Shown piece after piece: positions 23,536-31,754 of a stretch of DNA of 64,000 bases (positions are counted from its first letter, which is position 1; each line of letters starts with the position of its first letter). The stretch is from contig NZ_JAHLZY020000001.1 in assembly GCF_018967865.2 (NCBI RefSeq), positions 1,302,001 to 1,366,000 of the forward strand, written 5' to 3'. The notes under the pieces were generated by a model. The model was not told where the DNA came from, made no database searches, and worked only from the letters and a program-made list of their open reading frames with translations. Made by a program: the position numbers and the translations under genes. The stretch comes from Hymenobacter siberiensis. GTDB lineage: Bacteria; Bacteroidota; Bacteroidia; Cytophagales; Hymenobacteraceae.

Positions 23536-24387
23536 CTAGTACTTGTAAATCTTGTCGCCGTTGTTGCGGCGGAACTCGTCTTCGAAGTATTTGGCATCAT
23601 CGGCGTTGCGGGGCTTCACACCTATCACAATACTACCATTTTTGATGCCGCTCTCGTACTCGGCAGCGTGCTCCTCGGGAATGCCCGAGCCCACCAGGGC
23701 ACCTACCAGGCCACCCGTGAGGCCACCGGCACCAGCGCCGGCCAGCGCAGCGGCCAGCGGGCCGGCAATAATCAGGCCTAGGCCGGGCAGGGCTACCGAA
23801 GTACCAATGGCAGCAATAGCGCCAATGATAGCACCAGCCGTGCCACCAATGGCCGAGCCTACGCCGGCACCTTCCATGGCTTTGTCGCCGAGGTCGGTGT
23901 GCACAGTGTCATCACCGAAGTGAGTTTTGCGGGTTTCGTCCGACATGAGCAGGTTCACGTCGTCTTTGCCATAGCCACGCGAATGCAGGGCGCTGTACGC
24001 CTTTTCGGCGCTGGTACGGTCGCGGAACATACCGCTCATCGAAGTGCCATCGCGGTAAGGCTCGCCGGTTACGGCGTGGGCGGCGCTGTCGGCCGTGTTC
24101 TGCACGCCATCAACGGAGCGGCCTACTGCGGCACCAACCGTGCCGGCCATCGCTCCACCTTTGGCAGTGGCGCTGAAATCGGCGCCATCAACAGCGTTGG
24201 AAAGGCTGGCTCCCGAAGAAGAAGAAACGCCCGTGCCCGAAGTAGAGCCAGTGCCCGCGTTGTAGCTGGTGCCTTCGTTGCTGAGGCCGGTGCTGTTGCC
24301 CATACCGGTACCGGTATTTTGGGTGCCGTAGTTAGAGCCTGCACCGGTGCCAGTGTTCTGCGGGTTGTTCGAATCGTTAGTATTCAT
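23536..24387 (-). CDS. Glycine-rich stress protein, YflT/GsiB-like region
   Basis: 283 residues in three parts. Residues 1-65 are low complexity, with Asn/Gly/Thr/Ser repeats such as NTGTGAGSNYGTQNTGTGMG. The middle (MFRDRTSAEKAYSALHSRGY, then GKDDVNLLMSDETR) resembles the YflT heat-stress domain found in general stress proteins. The rest is a glycine-alanine hydrophobic stretch (GSAIGGTAGAIIGAIAAIGT onward) like glycine-zipper proteins, then a repeat of the YflT-type end (EEHAAEYESGIKNGSIVIGV). Membrane insertion is likely. A role in stress tolerance is inferred. Confidence 0.8.
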   Translation of the reverse strand: MNTNDSNNPQNTGTGAGSNYGTQNTGTGMGNSTGLSNEGTSYNAGTGSTSGTGVSSSSGASLSNAVDGADFSATAKGGAMAGTVGAAVGRSVDGVQNTADSAAHAVTGEPYRDGTSMSGMFRDRTSAEKAYSALHSRGYGKDDVNLLMSDETRKTHFGDDTVHTDLGDKAMEGAGVGSAIGGTAGAIIGAIAAIGTSVALPGLGLIIAGPLAAALAGAGAGGLTGGLVGALVGSGIPEEHAAEYESGIKNGSIVIGVKPRNADDAKYFEDEFRRNNGDKIYKY

Positions 24388-24597
24388 AGGAAGGGAATAG
24401 AATGTGAGAGATAAGTCCAGTCATAGCGAGCTGGATATATACCTTCAACGGGGCTGCCTCAATGGGGGTTACAGCAGGCCTTGATTCTATTCGTTCCGCT
24501 TTATATACTAACTGGCAGGCGCAAAAAAACAGTGCATTCATATGGCAAGCTGCTCATTATGAATGCACTATTATGAAATTGCTTTCCTTGAAACAAA

Positions 24598-24966
24598 TCA
24601 AGAAAATTTCTGAAAATTTTCTTCGTCGCCCCAGAAATCGCGGCAGTCGCGGATGAGTCTTTTCAGGAAATCCTCATCCTGCTTAAGGGTGCGCCACTCG
24701 CCCATTTCCATTTTTTCGCACAGCTTATAAAAGTTGTCGCCCTGGCCTTTTGAGCCCTGCACTTTCACCAGCGCACTAAGAGGGGGGCGGCCAGCCTCGT
24801 GTTCGGCGGTGGATATTTCGGCCAACATTTCGTTGAGCCGGGATTTCTCGTGCGAGATTTCCAGGTTGAGTCCCAATTCGGCTTCCTGCACTAGCGTGAG
24901 GTAGCTAACGGTACCGGTTTGAACCCGGGAATAGCGAATTAAATACTTGCGAATACGACCAATCAT
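24598..24966 (-). CDS. Conserved-looking small protein, unknown function
   Basis: 122 residues starting MIGRIRKYLIRYSRVQTGTV. It is helical with a segment SALVKVQGSKGQGDNFYKLC and an acidic C-terminus (DCRDFWGDEENFQKFS). I have a faint memory of similar solitary proteins in Bacteroidota annotated as hypothetical, but no function. It stands alone. The local base composition is more AT-rich than in neighbouring genes, compatible with transfer. Confidence 0.65.
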   Translation of the reverse strand: MIGRIRKYLIRYSRVQTGTVSYLTLVQEAELGLNLEISHEKSRLNEMLAEISTAEHEAGRPPLSALVKVQGSKGQGDNFYKLCEKMEMGEWRTLKQDEDFLKRLIRDCRDFWGDEENFQKFS

Positions 24967-25318
24967 GGCAGGGTTACAAATGAGCAAAAAACCGTTTGGG
25001 GGGCTGAAAATTAGTAATTTTTAAATGCCGAACGCCATGTGTCGGGCACAGCTTGGTCAATAATCCTCAGTCTTGCGGCTTTGTGCATGCCACAATCGTT
25101 CCTAAAATTCTATGGTGCCCCTTTTTAATGCCAGAAATGATGTTTTACCCATCTGAATTTTGTGTAAAATTCAGATGGGTAACTTGCAGAATTATTGCTT
25201 TTTATATTGGAGTTGTTTAGAAAGTCACAAAAGGTACTCAAACGGTCATGCAGAGCGCAGCGAAGCATGACCGTTCGGGGACTTTCTAAACAGCGTCATC
25301 TTCAGATTTCCTTCAGCG
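24967..25318. other. Non-coding stretch with a perfect hairpin and MITE copy 2
   Basis: No gene seen. A perfect 16-base stem (TTACCCATCTGAATTT and its complement) lies at 25145-25182 without a T tract, so it is not an obvious terminator. The MITE-like copy follows at 25211-25295, immediately downstream of the proline dehydrogenase gene. Confidence 0.7.
25211..25295. mobile_element. MITE-like element, copy 2 (internally deleted)
   Basis: AGTTGTTTAGAAAGTC opens the element, and GACTTTCTAAACAGC closes it. The first 50 or so bases match the reverse complement of copy 1 (15007-15152) exactly, as does the closing 30 bases. The inner hairpin has been lost, leaving CGGTCATGCAGAGCGCAGCG followed by AAGCATGACCG. 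Confidence 0.82.
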
Positions 25319-26518
25319 CTAGTGCCTTTTGCGGCGGCGAATTTCTTTTTGAATCAACAGAAACTCCCGGCTGCTCTGGCCGGCAATGGCGGTGTTTTCA
25401 TCGGCGCGGCGCAGCAGATAGGGCATTACGGCGGCTACGGGGCCATAGGGCAGGTATTTGGCCGTGTTGTAGCCGGCGTTGGCGAGGTTGTAGGTCAAGT
25501 TGTCGCTCATGCCGTAGAGCTGGGCAAACCACACGCGCGGGTCGTTGGGAGCCAGGTGGGCCTGCTGCATGAGCTGGGTGAGCAGCAGCGAACTGGCCTC
25601 GTTGTGCGTGCCAGCGCAGATGCTGATGCGGTCAAGGTGCGCGATGCAATAGCGCAGGGACTCGTCGTAGAGGTCGTCGGTGGCCTGCTTGGTGGGGTTG
25701 ATGGGATTCTGCTGGCCGCGCTGTTTGGCGACGCGGGCCTCCTTTTCCATGTAGGCGCCGCGCACCAGCTTAGCCCCGATGTAGTAGCCGGCTTCGGCCG
25801 CCGCATCGTGGGTGGCTTGCAGGGCTTCGAGGCGGTCGTGCCGGTAGAGCTGGTACGTATTCCACACAATGGCCGTCGAGCGGTTATACTTGGCCATCAT
25901 GTCATAGGCCAGCAGGTCGATGGTGTGCTGAAACCAGCTTTCCTCGGCATCCACAAACAGGCGCACGCCGTGCTGGTGGGCGCGGGCACACAGGGCTTCT
26001 ACGCGGGCCACGGCGCGGGCATGGGCCGCTTCCTCGGTGGCGGTGAGAAGCTTGCCGGCCTGGATTTTTTCGAGAATGGCCACGTTAGCCACGCCGGTTA
26101 CTTTGAAGACTGAAAACGGGATGTGGGCCGAGCGATGGGCCTCGTCGATGGTGGCCAGAATTTCGTCGCGGGTGCGGTCGTAGCTCTGGTCGCTGCCTTC
26201 GCCTTCCACCGAGTAGTCGAGGATGGTGCCGATGTTGTATTTGCCCAGCTCGGCCGTCACGGGGCGGCATTCGGCAATGGTTTCGCCGCCGCAAAACTGC
26301 TCGAAAATACTGTGCTTGATGAGAAACTTGGTGCCGGGTAGATTCCACTTCAGGGCCGCTTTCATGAGGCCGCTACCGGTTTTTATGAGGCTGCCGTTGT
26401 TCATGGCCGCGAACAGGGCATACACCTTGCGCAGCTGTGCATCGGACTTGGACGCGAAGGCTACCCGGGTGTCTTCGAAGGAAACGGGCGGGGCCTGGGC
26501 AGGAGGGGCAATAGACAT
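25319..26518 (-). CDS. Proline dehydrogenase
   Basis: 399 residues of the PutA-type FAD TIM-barrel family, which oxidises proline to pyrroline-5-carboxylate and feeds electrons to the quinone pool. Recognisable barrel segments are FSVFKVTGVANVAILEKIQA, GVRLFVDAEESWFQHTIDLL, GAKLVRGAYMEKEARVAKQR (typical ProDH active-site strand) and ISICAGTHNE. No aldehyde dehydrogenase domain is attached, as usual for the monofunctional Bacteroidota enzyme. An ATG at 26518 is preferred over the TTG nine bases upstream. It is transcribed divergently from the DAHP synthase gene. Confidence 0.93.
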   Translation of the reverse strand: MSIAPPAQAPPVSFEDTRVAFASKSDAQLRKVYALFAAMNNGSLIKTGSGLMKAALKWNLPGTKFLIKHSIFEQFCGGETIAECRPVTAELGKYNIGTILDYSVEGEGSDQSYDRTRDEILATIDEAHRSAHIPFSVFKVTGVANVAILEKIQAGKLLTATEEAAHARAVARVEALCARAHQHGVRLFVDAEESWFQHTIDLLAYDMMAKYNRSTAIVWNTYQLYRHDRLEALQATHDAAAEAGYYIGAKLVRGAYMEKEARVAKQRGQQNPINPTKQATDDLYDESLRYCIAHLDRISICAGTHNEASSLLLTQLMQQAHLAPNDPRVWFAQLYGMSDNLTYNLANAGYNTAKYLPYGPVAAVMPYLLRRADENTAIAGQSSREFLLIQKEIRRRKRH

Positions 26519-26604
26519 AAGCTGCAACTAAAACACGTGGGAATTGGGCCGGATGGGAACAGGGCGCGAAGGTAGAAGGTAAACAACGTTTCGGGGAAAC
26601 GAGT

Positions 26605-26612
26605 TACGTTTG
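26605..26612 (+). promoter_or_regulatory. -7 box upstream of the DAHP synthase gene
   Basis: TACGTTTG matches TAnnTTTG exactly, 54 bases before the ATG. No -33 box of the standard spacing is obvious. Confidence 0.4.
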
Positions 26613-26666
26613 CCGGGCTTTTCGGCGGCTGGTTGGCCGTTGGCTATTATTTGTCCCTTTCGCAGA

Positions 26667-27794
26667 ATGCTCCCCGCTACTGATACGTATTTCACCCGCT
26701 TGCTGGCCCAGAAAGGCCAGCCTATTATCATCGCCGGCCCCTGCTCGGCCGAAACCGAGGAACAGGTGCTGGCTACGGCCCACGGCCTAAAGGCGTTGGG
26801 GAAGATTGATTTGTTCCGGGCCGGCATCTGGAAGCCGCGCACGCGGCCGGGCTCGTTTGAGGGCATGGGCGTGGTGGGGCTGCCCTGGCTGCAGCGCGTG
26901 AAGGCCGAAACCGGCATCCCGACGGCCATTGAAGTGGCCACCCCGCGCCATGTAGAAGACGCCCTGCGCCATGGTATCGACGTGCTCTGGATTGGGGCCC
27001 GCACTACCGTGAACCCCTTTGCCGTGCAGGAGCTGGCCGATGCGCTGGCCGGCACCGGCGTGCCCGTGATGGTGAAAAACCCGGTGAATCCCGACGTGGC
27101 CCTATGGGCTGGTGCGCTGGAGCGCCTGGAACGGGCCGGAATTACGGATTTGGCGGCTATCCACCGGGGTTTCAGCACGTTTGCGCCCAGCCGCTACCGC
27201 AACGCCCCCACCTGGATTTTGCCCATTGAGCTGAAAACGCGGTTTCCCCACATCCCGCTCATCTGCGACCCCAGCCATATTGGCGGCCGGCGCGACCTGC
27301 TGCTGCCCATCTCCCAGAAGGCCCTCGACCTTGATTACGATGGCCTTATCATCGAAACCCACCCCGACCCCGACCACGCCCTGAGCGACGCCGAGCAGCA
27401 GGTGACCCCCCAGCGCCTGGGCGAAATCCTCAGCGAGCTGAAGTATCGCTACCGCTCCAGCGACAATGCCGAATACCTGAACAAAGCCGAAGAGCTGCGC
27501 CAGAAAATGGACGAAGCCGACCGCGAAATAGTGGAAGCCCTGGCCCGCCGCATGGCTCTGGTAGAAGAATTGGCCGAATACAAGAAGGAAAACAACGTGA
27601 AAATCCTGCAGTTCGACCGCTGGCAGGAGATTTTCCTCACCCGCACCGACTGGGCCGGCAAGCTGAACGTGAACGACAAGTTTGTGGCCGAGCTCTACAA
27701 GCTCATTCACATCGAAAGCATCCGCAAGCAAACCGAAGTGCTCAACGGCCGCCCGCAGGTGGACGGCGTGCAGCATCTCGGGCCGGGACTGTAG
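26667..27794 (+). CDS. Bifunctional DAHP synthase / chorismate mutase type II
   Basis: 375 residues. The N-terminal domain (from IIIAGPCSAETEEQVL at residue 20 to about 260) is a DAHP synthase of the KDO8PS-like type, joining erythrose 4-phosphate and PEP as the first step of the shikimate pathway. GIWKPRTRPGSFEGMG and CDPSHIGGRRDLLLPI are substrate and metal motifs. From about 270 an AroQ-type chorismate mutase (LRQKMDEADREIVEALARRM followed by ALVEELAEYK) follows, probably providing feedback sensing and flux toward prephenate. The fusion is common in Bacteroidota. aroB and aroA are close downstream on the same strand. Confidence 0.95.
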   Translation: MLPATDTYFTRLLAQKGQPIIIAGPCSAETEEQVLATAHGLKALGKIDLFRAGIWKPRTRPGSFEGMGVVGLPWLQRVKAETGIPTAIEVATPRHVEDALRHGIDVLWIGARTTVNPFAVQELADALAGTGVPVMVKNPVNPDVALWAGALERLERAGITDLAAIHRGFSTFAPSRYRNAPTWILPIELKTRFPHIPLICDPSHIGGRRDLLLPISQKALDLDYDGLIIETHPDPDHALSDAEQQVTPQRLGEILSELKYRYRSSDNAEYLNKAEELRQKMDEADREIVEALARRMALVEELAEYKKENNVKILQFDRWQEIFLTRTDWAGKLNVNDKFVAELYKLIHIESIRKQTEVLNGRPQVDGVQHLGPGL

Positions 27795-27858
27795 CGCACC
27801 CGGCCACTGTGCTTTCAACAGCTACCAAATGCATGCTGGCCATCCGCTGGCCGCTGAG

Positions 27859-28308
27859 CTAAAGGCTGCGCCGAGTATATGTTTGGCTGCCGCCGTCGGC
27901 CGCGTCGATGGCAATAGTTAGGGTAGAGGACGAAAGTGCAGCGATAAATTGCAGGGTTGACCCGTTGACGGCACCATAAACGACAAACATTTCGGGCTGG
28001 CGGGTTATGTAAGACGGGGCCTGGCGCAAAGAAAAAGGTGCAGTGCTTTGCACGGTACCATTGAGAAACATTCGGGCTTGTCCGGATGCATCAAAAACAA
28101 TTTCATGGCGCTGAACGGGGTCGGCAGGGTAGGTGCGGCCGTTCATTCCATTGGTGATTTCGGTGAGTTCCCACCGGCCCAGGAGCTGCGTCGTCGTATC
28201 GGGTGGATAGCTGATGCAAATTTCGTTGGGGTCAACCGATGTTTTTTGGCAGGCCCCAAGATTAGCGATGGCCAAAGCAAACGTGGCAAAGCGTATTGGA
28301 TGCAACAT
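27859..28308 (-). CDS. Lipoprotein with lipocalin-like features
   Basis: 149 residues. A lipoprotein signal ends LGAC at Cys20. The mature part has TTQLLGRWELTEITNGMNGR and then alternating hydrophobic strands (HEIVFDASGQARMFLNGTV, EMFVVYGAVNGS, LTIAIDAADGGSQTYTRR), similar to the lipocalin-like/'GxW' lipoproteins frequent in Bacteroidota. Ligand and function are unknown. It is inserted between two shikimate genes on the opposite strand, so it interrupts any continuous aro transcript. Confidence 0.75.
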   Translation of the reverse strand: MLHPIRFATFALAIANLGACQKTSVDPNEICISYPPDTTTQLLGRWELTEITNGMNGRTYPADPVQRHEIVFDASGQARMFLNGTVQSTAPFSLRQAPSYITRQPEMFVVYGAVNGSTLQFIAALSSSTLTIAIDAADGGSQTYTRRSL

Positions 28309-28428
28309 GTTGAAAAAGAGGTGTTTGAGAAATAAAAAAGATGCTATATAACTCCTGACCAGTGGGCTGCCCGAAAGGTTGCTTGGGCAGCTGCCCGGCC
28401 TGCAATTTTTTGTGCCGACTTTTGCCCC

Positions 28429-29469
28429 ATGGATAATTCCGTCATCATTGGCCCCGGGGCCCTGCCCGCACTGGCCGAACTACTGTATCGCCCGGCCGTG
28501 AGCCAGGTATTTGTGCTGGCCGACAGCAACACCGCCCGCCTGTGCCTGCCGCTACTGGAACCGCATCTGCCGGTCGATTATAAGCTCGTCGAAATTCCGG
28601 CCGGCGAAGAGTATAAAACCCTGGCCAGCTGCGATACCGTGTGGAGCATGCTCACGGAGCAGCGCGCCGACCGCTTCGCCGTACTGGTGAACCTGGGCGG
28701 TGGCGTGGTCACCGATTTGGGCGGCTTCGCGGCGGCGCTGTATAAGCGCGGCATTCGGTTTGTGCAGGTGCCCACCACGCTGCTGGCGCAGGTCGATGCC
28801 AGCGTGGGCGGCAAAACCGGCGTCGATTTCCAGGGCTACAAGAACCAGTTGGGCGTGTTTCAGGCCCCGGCCGGCGTTTTCGTCGAGCCAAAGTTTCTGC
28901 AAACCCTCGACCCGCGCCAGCTTAAATCCGGCTATGCCGAAGTGCTCAAGCACTGGCTCATTGCCGATGCCGAAGCCTTCGACACCAACCGCCGCCTGGG
29001 CTGGCTGACCGATGACTGGACCGCCATCATCCGCGAGTCGGTGGCGCTCAAGCAGCGCATCGTGGCTCAGGACCCGCTCGAAGCCGGCCCGCGCAAGCTG
29101 CTCAACTTCGGCCACACCGTGGGCCACGCCCTCGAAAGCTACCTGCTCACGCAGCCCGGCCGCGAGGCCCTGCACGGCGAGGCGGTAGCCGCCGGCATTG
29201 TCTGCGAAAGCTGGCTATCGATGCAGCACGGCCTGCTGAGTGCGGATGCGCTGGACAAAATAGAAACCTTCGTGTTCTCAGTATTCGATAAAATTGATTT
29301 CGTGAGCCTCGAAACCGAAGCCATTGCCGACTTTGCCCGGCAGGATAAGAAAAACACCGGGGCCACCATCAACTGCACGCTGCTCGAAGGCATCGGCCAT
29401 GGCGTGTACGACCAGCCCGTGACGGTGGCCGAAATCGCCGAGTCGCTGCGCTACTACAACCGACTATGA
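28429..29469 (+). CDS. aroB: 3-dehydroquinate synthase
   Basis: 346 residues, the second shikimate step converting DAHP to 3-dehydroquinate with NAD and a divalent metal. Signatures are the NAD-binding GGGVVTDLGGFAAALYKRGI (from about residue 89) and the metal ligands in YAEVLKHWLI, NFGHTVGHALES and LHGEAVAAGI. The ATG is preceded at four bases by GACTTTTG, one base off the -7 consensus, so the mRNA may be leaderless. The TGA stop touches the first base of a palindromic repeat. Confidence 0.96.
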   Translation: MDNSVIIGPGALPALAELLYRPAVSQVFVLADSNTARLCLPLLEPHLPVDYKLVEIPAGEEYKTLASCDTVWSMLTEQRADRFAVLVNLGGGVVTDLGGFAAALYKRGIRFVQVPTTLLAQVDASVGGKTGVDFQGYKNQLGVFQAPAGVFVEPKFLQTLDPRQLKSGYAEVLKHWLIADAEAFDTNRRLGWLTDDWTAIIRESVALKQRIVAQDPLEAGPRKLLNFGHTVGHALESYLLTQPGREALHGEAVAAGIVCESWLSMQHGLLSADALDKIETFVFSVFDKIDFVSLETEAIADFARQDKKNTGATINCTLLEGIGHGVYDQPVTVAEIAESLRYYNRL

Positions 29470-29546
29470 TTGTGCGGTAAGCTTTAGCTTGCCATCTTAT
29501 CATATTACCAATACTACCCACGGCAAGCTAAAGCTTACCGCACAAT
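29469..29546. repeat. Palindrome, TGTGCGGTAAGCTTTAGCTT family
   Basis: Perfect 25-base arms (29469-29493, 29522-29546). Each arm contains AAGCT-TT-AGCTT. It fills the gap between aroB and aroA and begins within the aroB stop. A sister copy lies at 40518-40604. Confidence 0.92.
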
Positions 29547-29550
29547 CCTT

Positions 29551-30795
29551 ATGCACCTATCCTGGCCCGGCGGCCCGCTGCGCGGCACTGCCCAACTTCC
29601 GGCTTCCAAGAGTGAAGCCAACCGCGCCCTCATCCTGCAAGCGCTGGCGGGTGGCGGCACTCTCGGCAACCTCTCCGATGCCAACGACACCCAGCTGATG
29701 CTGCGCCTGCTGGCCGCCGCGCCCGGCACCGCCGAGCTCAGCGCCGAAGATGCCGGCACGGTCATGCGTTTCCTCACGGCATACCTCACGGTCACGAACT
29801 GGCGCGGCCGCCTCACCGGCACTGCCCGCATGCAGCAGCGGCCCATTGCCGTGCTCGTGGATGCGCTGCGCCAAGCCGGAGCCAGCATCAGTTACCTGGG
29901 TAATGACGGCTACCCGCCGCTGGAAATCGTCGGCTTCGCAGCCGCTCCCGAAACGACGGAACCTACTGAATTATCCGTGCGCGGTGACATCAGCAGCCAG
30001 TACATTTCGGCGCTGCTGATGGTGGGGCCGCGCCTGCCCGGCGGCCTGCGCCTCACGCTCACTGGCCACATTGGCTCGCGTCCCTACATCAACATGACGG
30101 TGGCGCTGATGCAGCGTTTCGGGGCCGATTATTCGGCCGCCGGCGACGTGCTCACGGTGCGCCCCGGGCAGTACCGCCCCACCGATTATACAATTGAGTC
30201 GGACTGGTCGGCGGCCAGCTACTGGTATTCGTTTGTGGCGCTGGCCCCGGCGGGCTCCGAAATCACGCTGCCCGGCCTGCGCCGCGAATCGCTGCAGGGC
30301 GACCAGGCCATTGCCGGGATGATGACCGATTTCGGGGTCGAAACCACTTTCCTGCCCGATGGCGTGCACCTGCGCCAGGTGCCCCTCGCCCCCCAGACCG
30401 AAATCCAGACCTTCGATTTCACCGACTGCCCTGACCTCGCCCAGACCGTGGCCGTGGTAGCCGCCGCCCTCAACCGGCCCGTCGACCTGACTGGCCTCGA
30501 AAGCCTGCGCATTAAGGAAACCGACCGCATTGCGGCCCTGCAAACCGAGCTGGCCAAATTCGGCGGCGACCTGCGCGACCTCGGCGAAGGCCACTTTCGG
30601 GCCGAATCGAGGGAATTTGGTGTGAGCGGCCAGTTGGTGGCTACTTACCACGACCATCGCATGGCCATGGCCTTCGCGCCGCTGGCCATGCGCGGGGGCC
30701 TCCGCGTGGAAGCCCCCACGGTGGTGCGCAAGTCCTACCCGCAATTCTGGAAAGAGCTGGCTAAAAGCGGCTTCGCTGTTACGGAAGCTGATTGA
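29551..30795 (+). CDS. aroA: 3-phosphoshikimate 1-carboxyvinyltransferase (EPSP synthase)
   Basis: 414 residues. The enzyme transfers enolpyruvate from PEP to shikimate 3-phosphate. Visible are the N-terminal ASKSEANRALIL (substrate-binding Lys-Ser), LSAEDAGTVMRFLTAY (about 63), the second-domain start GDISSQYISALLM, and SLRIKETDRIAALQTEL (about 320). Asn-Gly replaced by Asp-Ala in the DAGT segment is seen in many Bacteroidota enzymes. The gene overlaps the end of the convergent receptor gene by 17 bases. Confidence 0.95.
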   Translation: MHLSWPGGPLRGTAQLPASKSEANRALILQALAGGGTLGNLSDANDTQLMLRLLAAAPGTAELSAEDAGTVMRFLTAYLTVTNWRGRLTGTARMQQRPIAVLVDALRQAGASISYLGNDGYPPLEIVGFAAAPETTEPTELSVRGDISSQYISALLMVGPRLPGGLRLTLTGHIGSRPYINMTVALMQRFGADYSAAGDVLTVRPGQYRPTDYTIESDWSAASYWYSFVALAPAGSEITLPGLRRESLQGDQAIAGMMTDFGVETTFLPDGVHLRQVPLAPQTEIQTFDFTDCPDLAQTVAVVAAALNRPVDLTGLESLRIKETDRIAALQTELAKFGGDLRDLGEGHFRAESREFGVSGQLVATYHDHRMAMAFAPLAMRGGLRVEAPTVVRKSYPQFWKELAKSGFAVTEAD

Positions 30796-31639
30796 AATAG
30801 GCGGCCGATTTCAGCAAGCGGCTGCCGTACCAGCTGAACAATTCGCCGTCGACAATTTCAATTTTCGCGGCGGGGCATAGCTGCTGAAATTCAGCCACAT
30901 GCTTCGCCGCGAACGGATAGGGTTCCGACGAGAGGAAAATACGCTGCGGCGCTACTTGCGCCAGCTGCTCCGCGCTGACTTCGGGGTAGCGCCCTAGCCC
31001 GGCGAAGGCATTGGCAAAGCCCGCCCGGTGCAGCATGTCGTCGATAAAAGTGCCCGTGGCGGCCACCATGTAGGGTTTGCGCCAAATGAAATAGGCAACG
31101 GAAACAGGCGCCGCCGCGGAAGCGTCGGGAGTAGCCAAAGCAGCAAAAGATGCTGCAATGGTTTCGGCCAGCGTTGCGGCCTTTTCCTTCGCGCCGACAA
31201 TAAGCCCGACGCGCCGAATCATCTCCAGCGCCTCGGCCAGATTGCTGATATCGCTCAGCCAGACCGGGTAACTGGCAGCCAATTGCTCAATCCCCTCCTG
31301 GTAGTTCTCTTCTTTGTTTCCGATAATTAAATCGGGTTTCAGCGCGGCTATTTTCTCGAAATCAAAATTCTTGGTGCCGCCAATAACGCTGGCGTTCATG
31401 CGTGCCTCGGCCGGATGAATGCAGAACTTAGTTACGCCCATCACCTTCGCGCCCAGCCCCAAATCAAAGAGCAGTTCCGTTTGCGAAGGCACCAGCGACA
31501 CAATGCGCTGCGGCGGAAACGGCACCGCCACGCGCCGGTGCATCTGGTCGGTCACGTTGAGGGGAAGGTGTCTGAACCGCGGATTTATCGGATTGGTCGG
31601 ATTCATCGGATTTTGTGGCTGACTGTTAGTGGATGCCAT
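30779..31639 (-). CDS. Helical-backbone (BtuF/FhuD-like) substrate receptor without signal peptide
   Basis: 286 residues. Core features are RIVSLVPSQTELLFDLGLGA, then VGVTKFCIHP-like and LKPDLIIGNKEENYQEGIEQ, the first-lobe pattern of periplasmic cobalamin/heme/siderophore receptors, with SYPVWLSDI and RYPEVSAEQLAQVAPQRIFL in the second lobe. No signal peptide or lipobox is present. The first 28 residues (NPMNPTNPINPRF) are translated from an inverted repeat, so a start at the Met of MHRRVAVPFPP is likely. The cytosolic form may be a cobinamide or corrinoid-binding homologue. That role is uncertain. Confidence 0.8.
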   Translation of the reverse strand: MASTNSQPQNPMNPTNPINPRFRHLPLNVTDQMHRRVAVPFPPQRIVSLVPSQTELLFDLGLGAKVMGVTKFCIHPAEARMNASVIGGTKNFDFEKIAALKPDLIIGNKEENYQEGIEQLAASYPVWLSDISNLAEALEMIRRVGLIVGAKEKAATLAETIAASFAALATPDASAAAPVSVAYFIWRKPYMVAATGTFIDDMLHRAGFANAFAGLGRYPEVSAEQLAQVAPQRIFLSSEPYPFAAKHVAEFQQLCPAAKIEIVDGELFSWYGSRLLKSAAYFNQLP

Positions 31640-31754
31640 ACGCTATTAGCGAACATAAAAAGAAAAAGCCCGCGTCTGCGGGCTTTTTCTAGCTGATTTG
31701 TACCGGTGGATACTGAAAAATCGGCCACAAAATCCGATGAATCCGCGGTTCAGA
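31571..31754. repeat. Inverted repeat pair, TCTGAACCGCGGATT family
   Basis: The left arm (31571-31619) starts TCTGAACCGCGGATTTATCG and ends ATCGGATTTTGTGGC. The right arm (31724-31754) is its complement without an 18-base internal duplication. The right arm contributes the TGA stop (31750-31752) of the M42 peptidase gene, and the left arm codes the start of the receptor gene. A terminator lies between. Confidence 0.82.
31661..31690 (-). terminator. Terminator of the M42 peptidase gene
   Basis: AGAAAAAGCCCGC / GCGGGCTTTTTCT with a four-base loop, about 60 bases past the stop. Confidence 0.88.

Noticed and set aside
26667..30795. A single aro operon
   Set aside because: A lipoprotein gene on the opposite strand lies between the DAHP synthase gene and aroB, and a palindrome separates aroB from aroA, so only clustering is supported.
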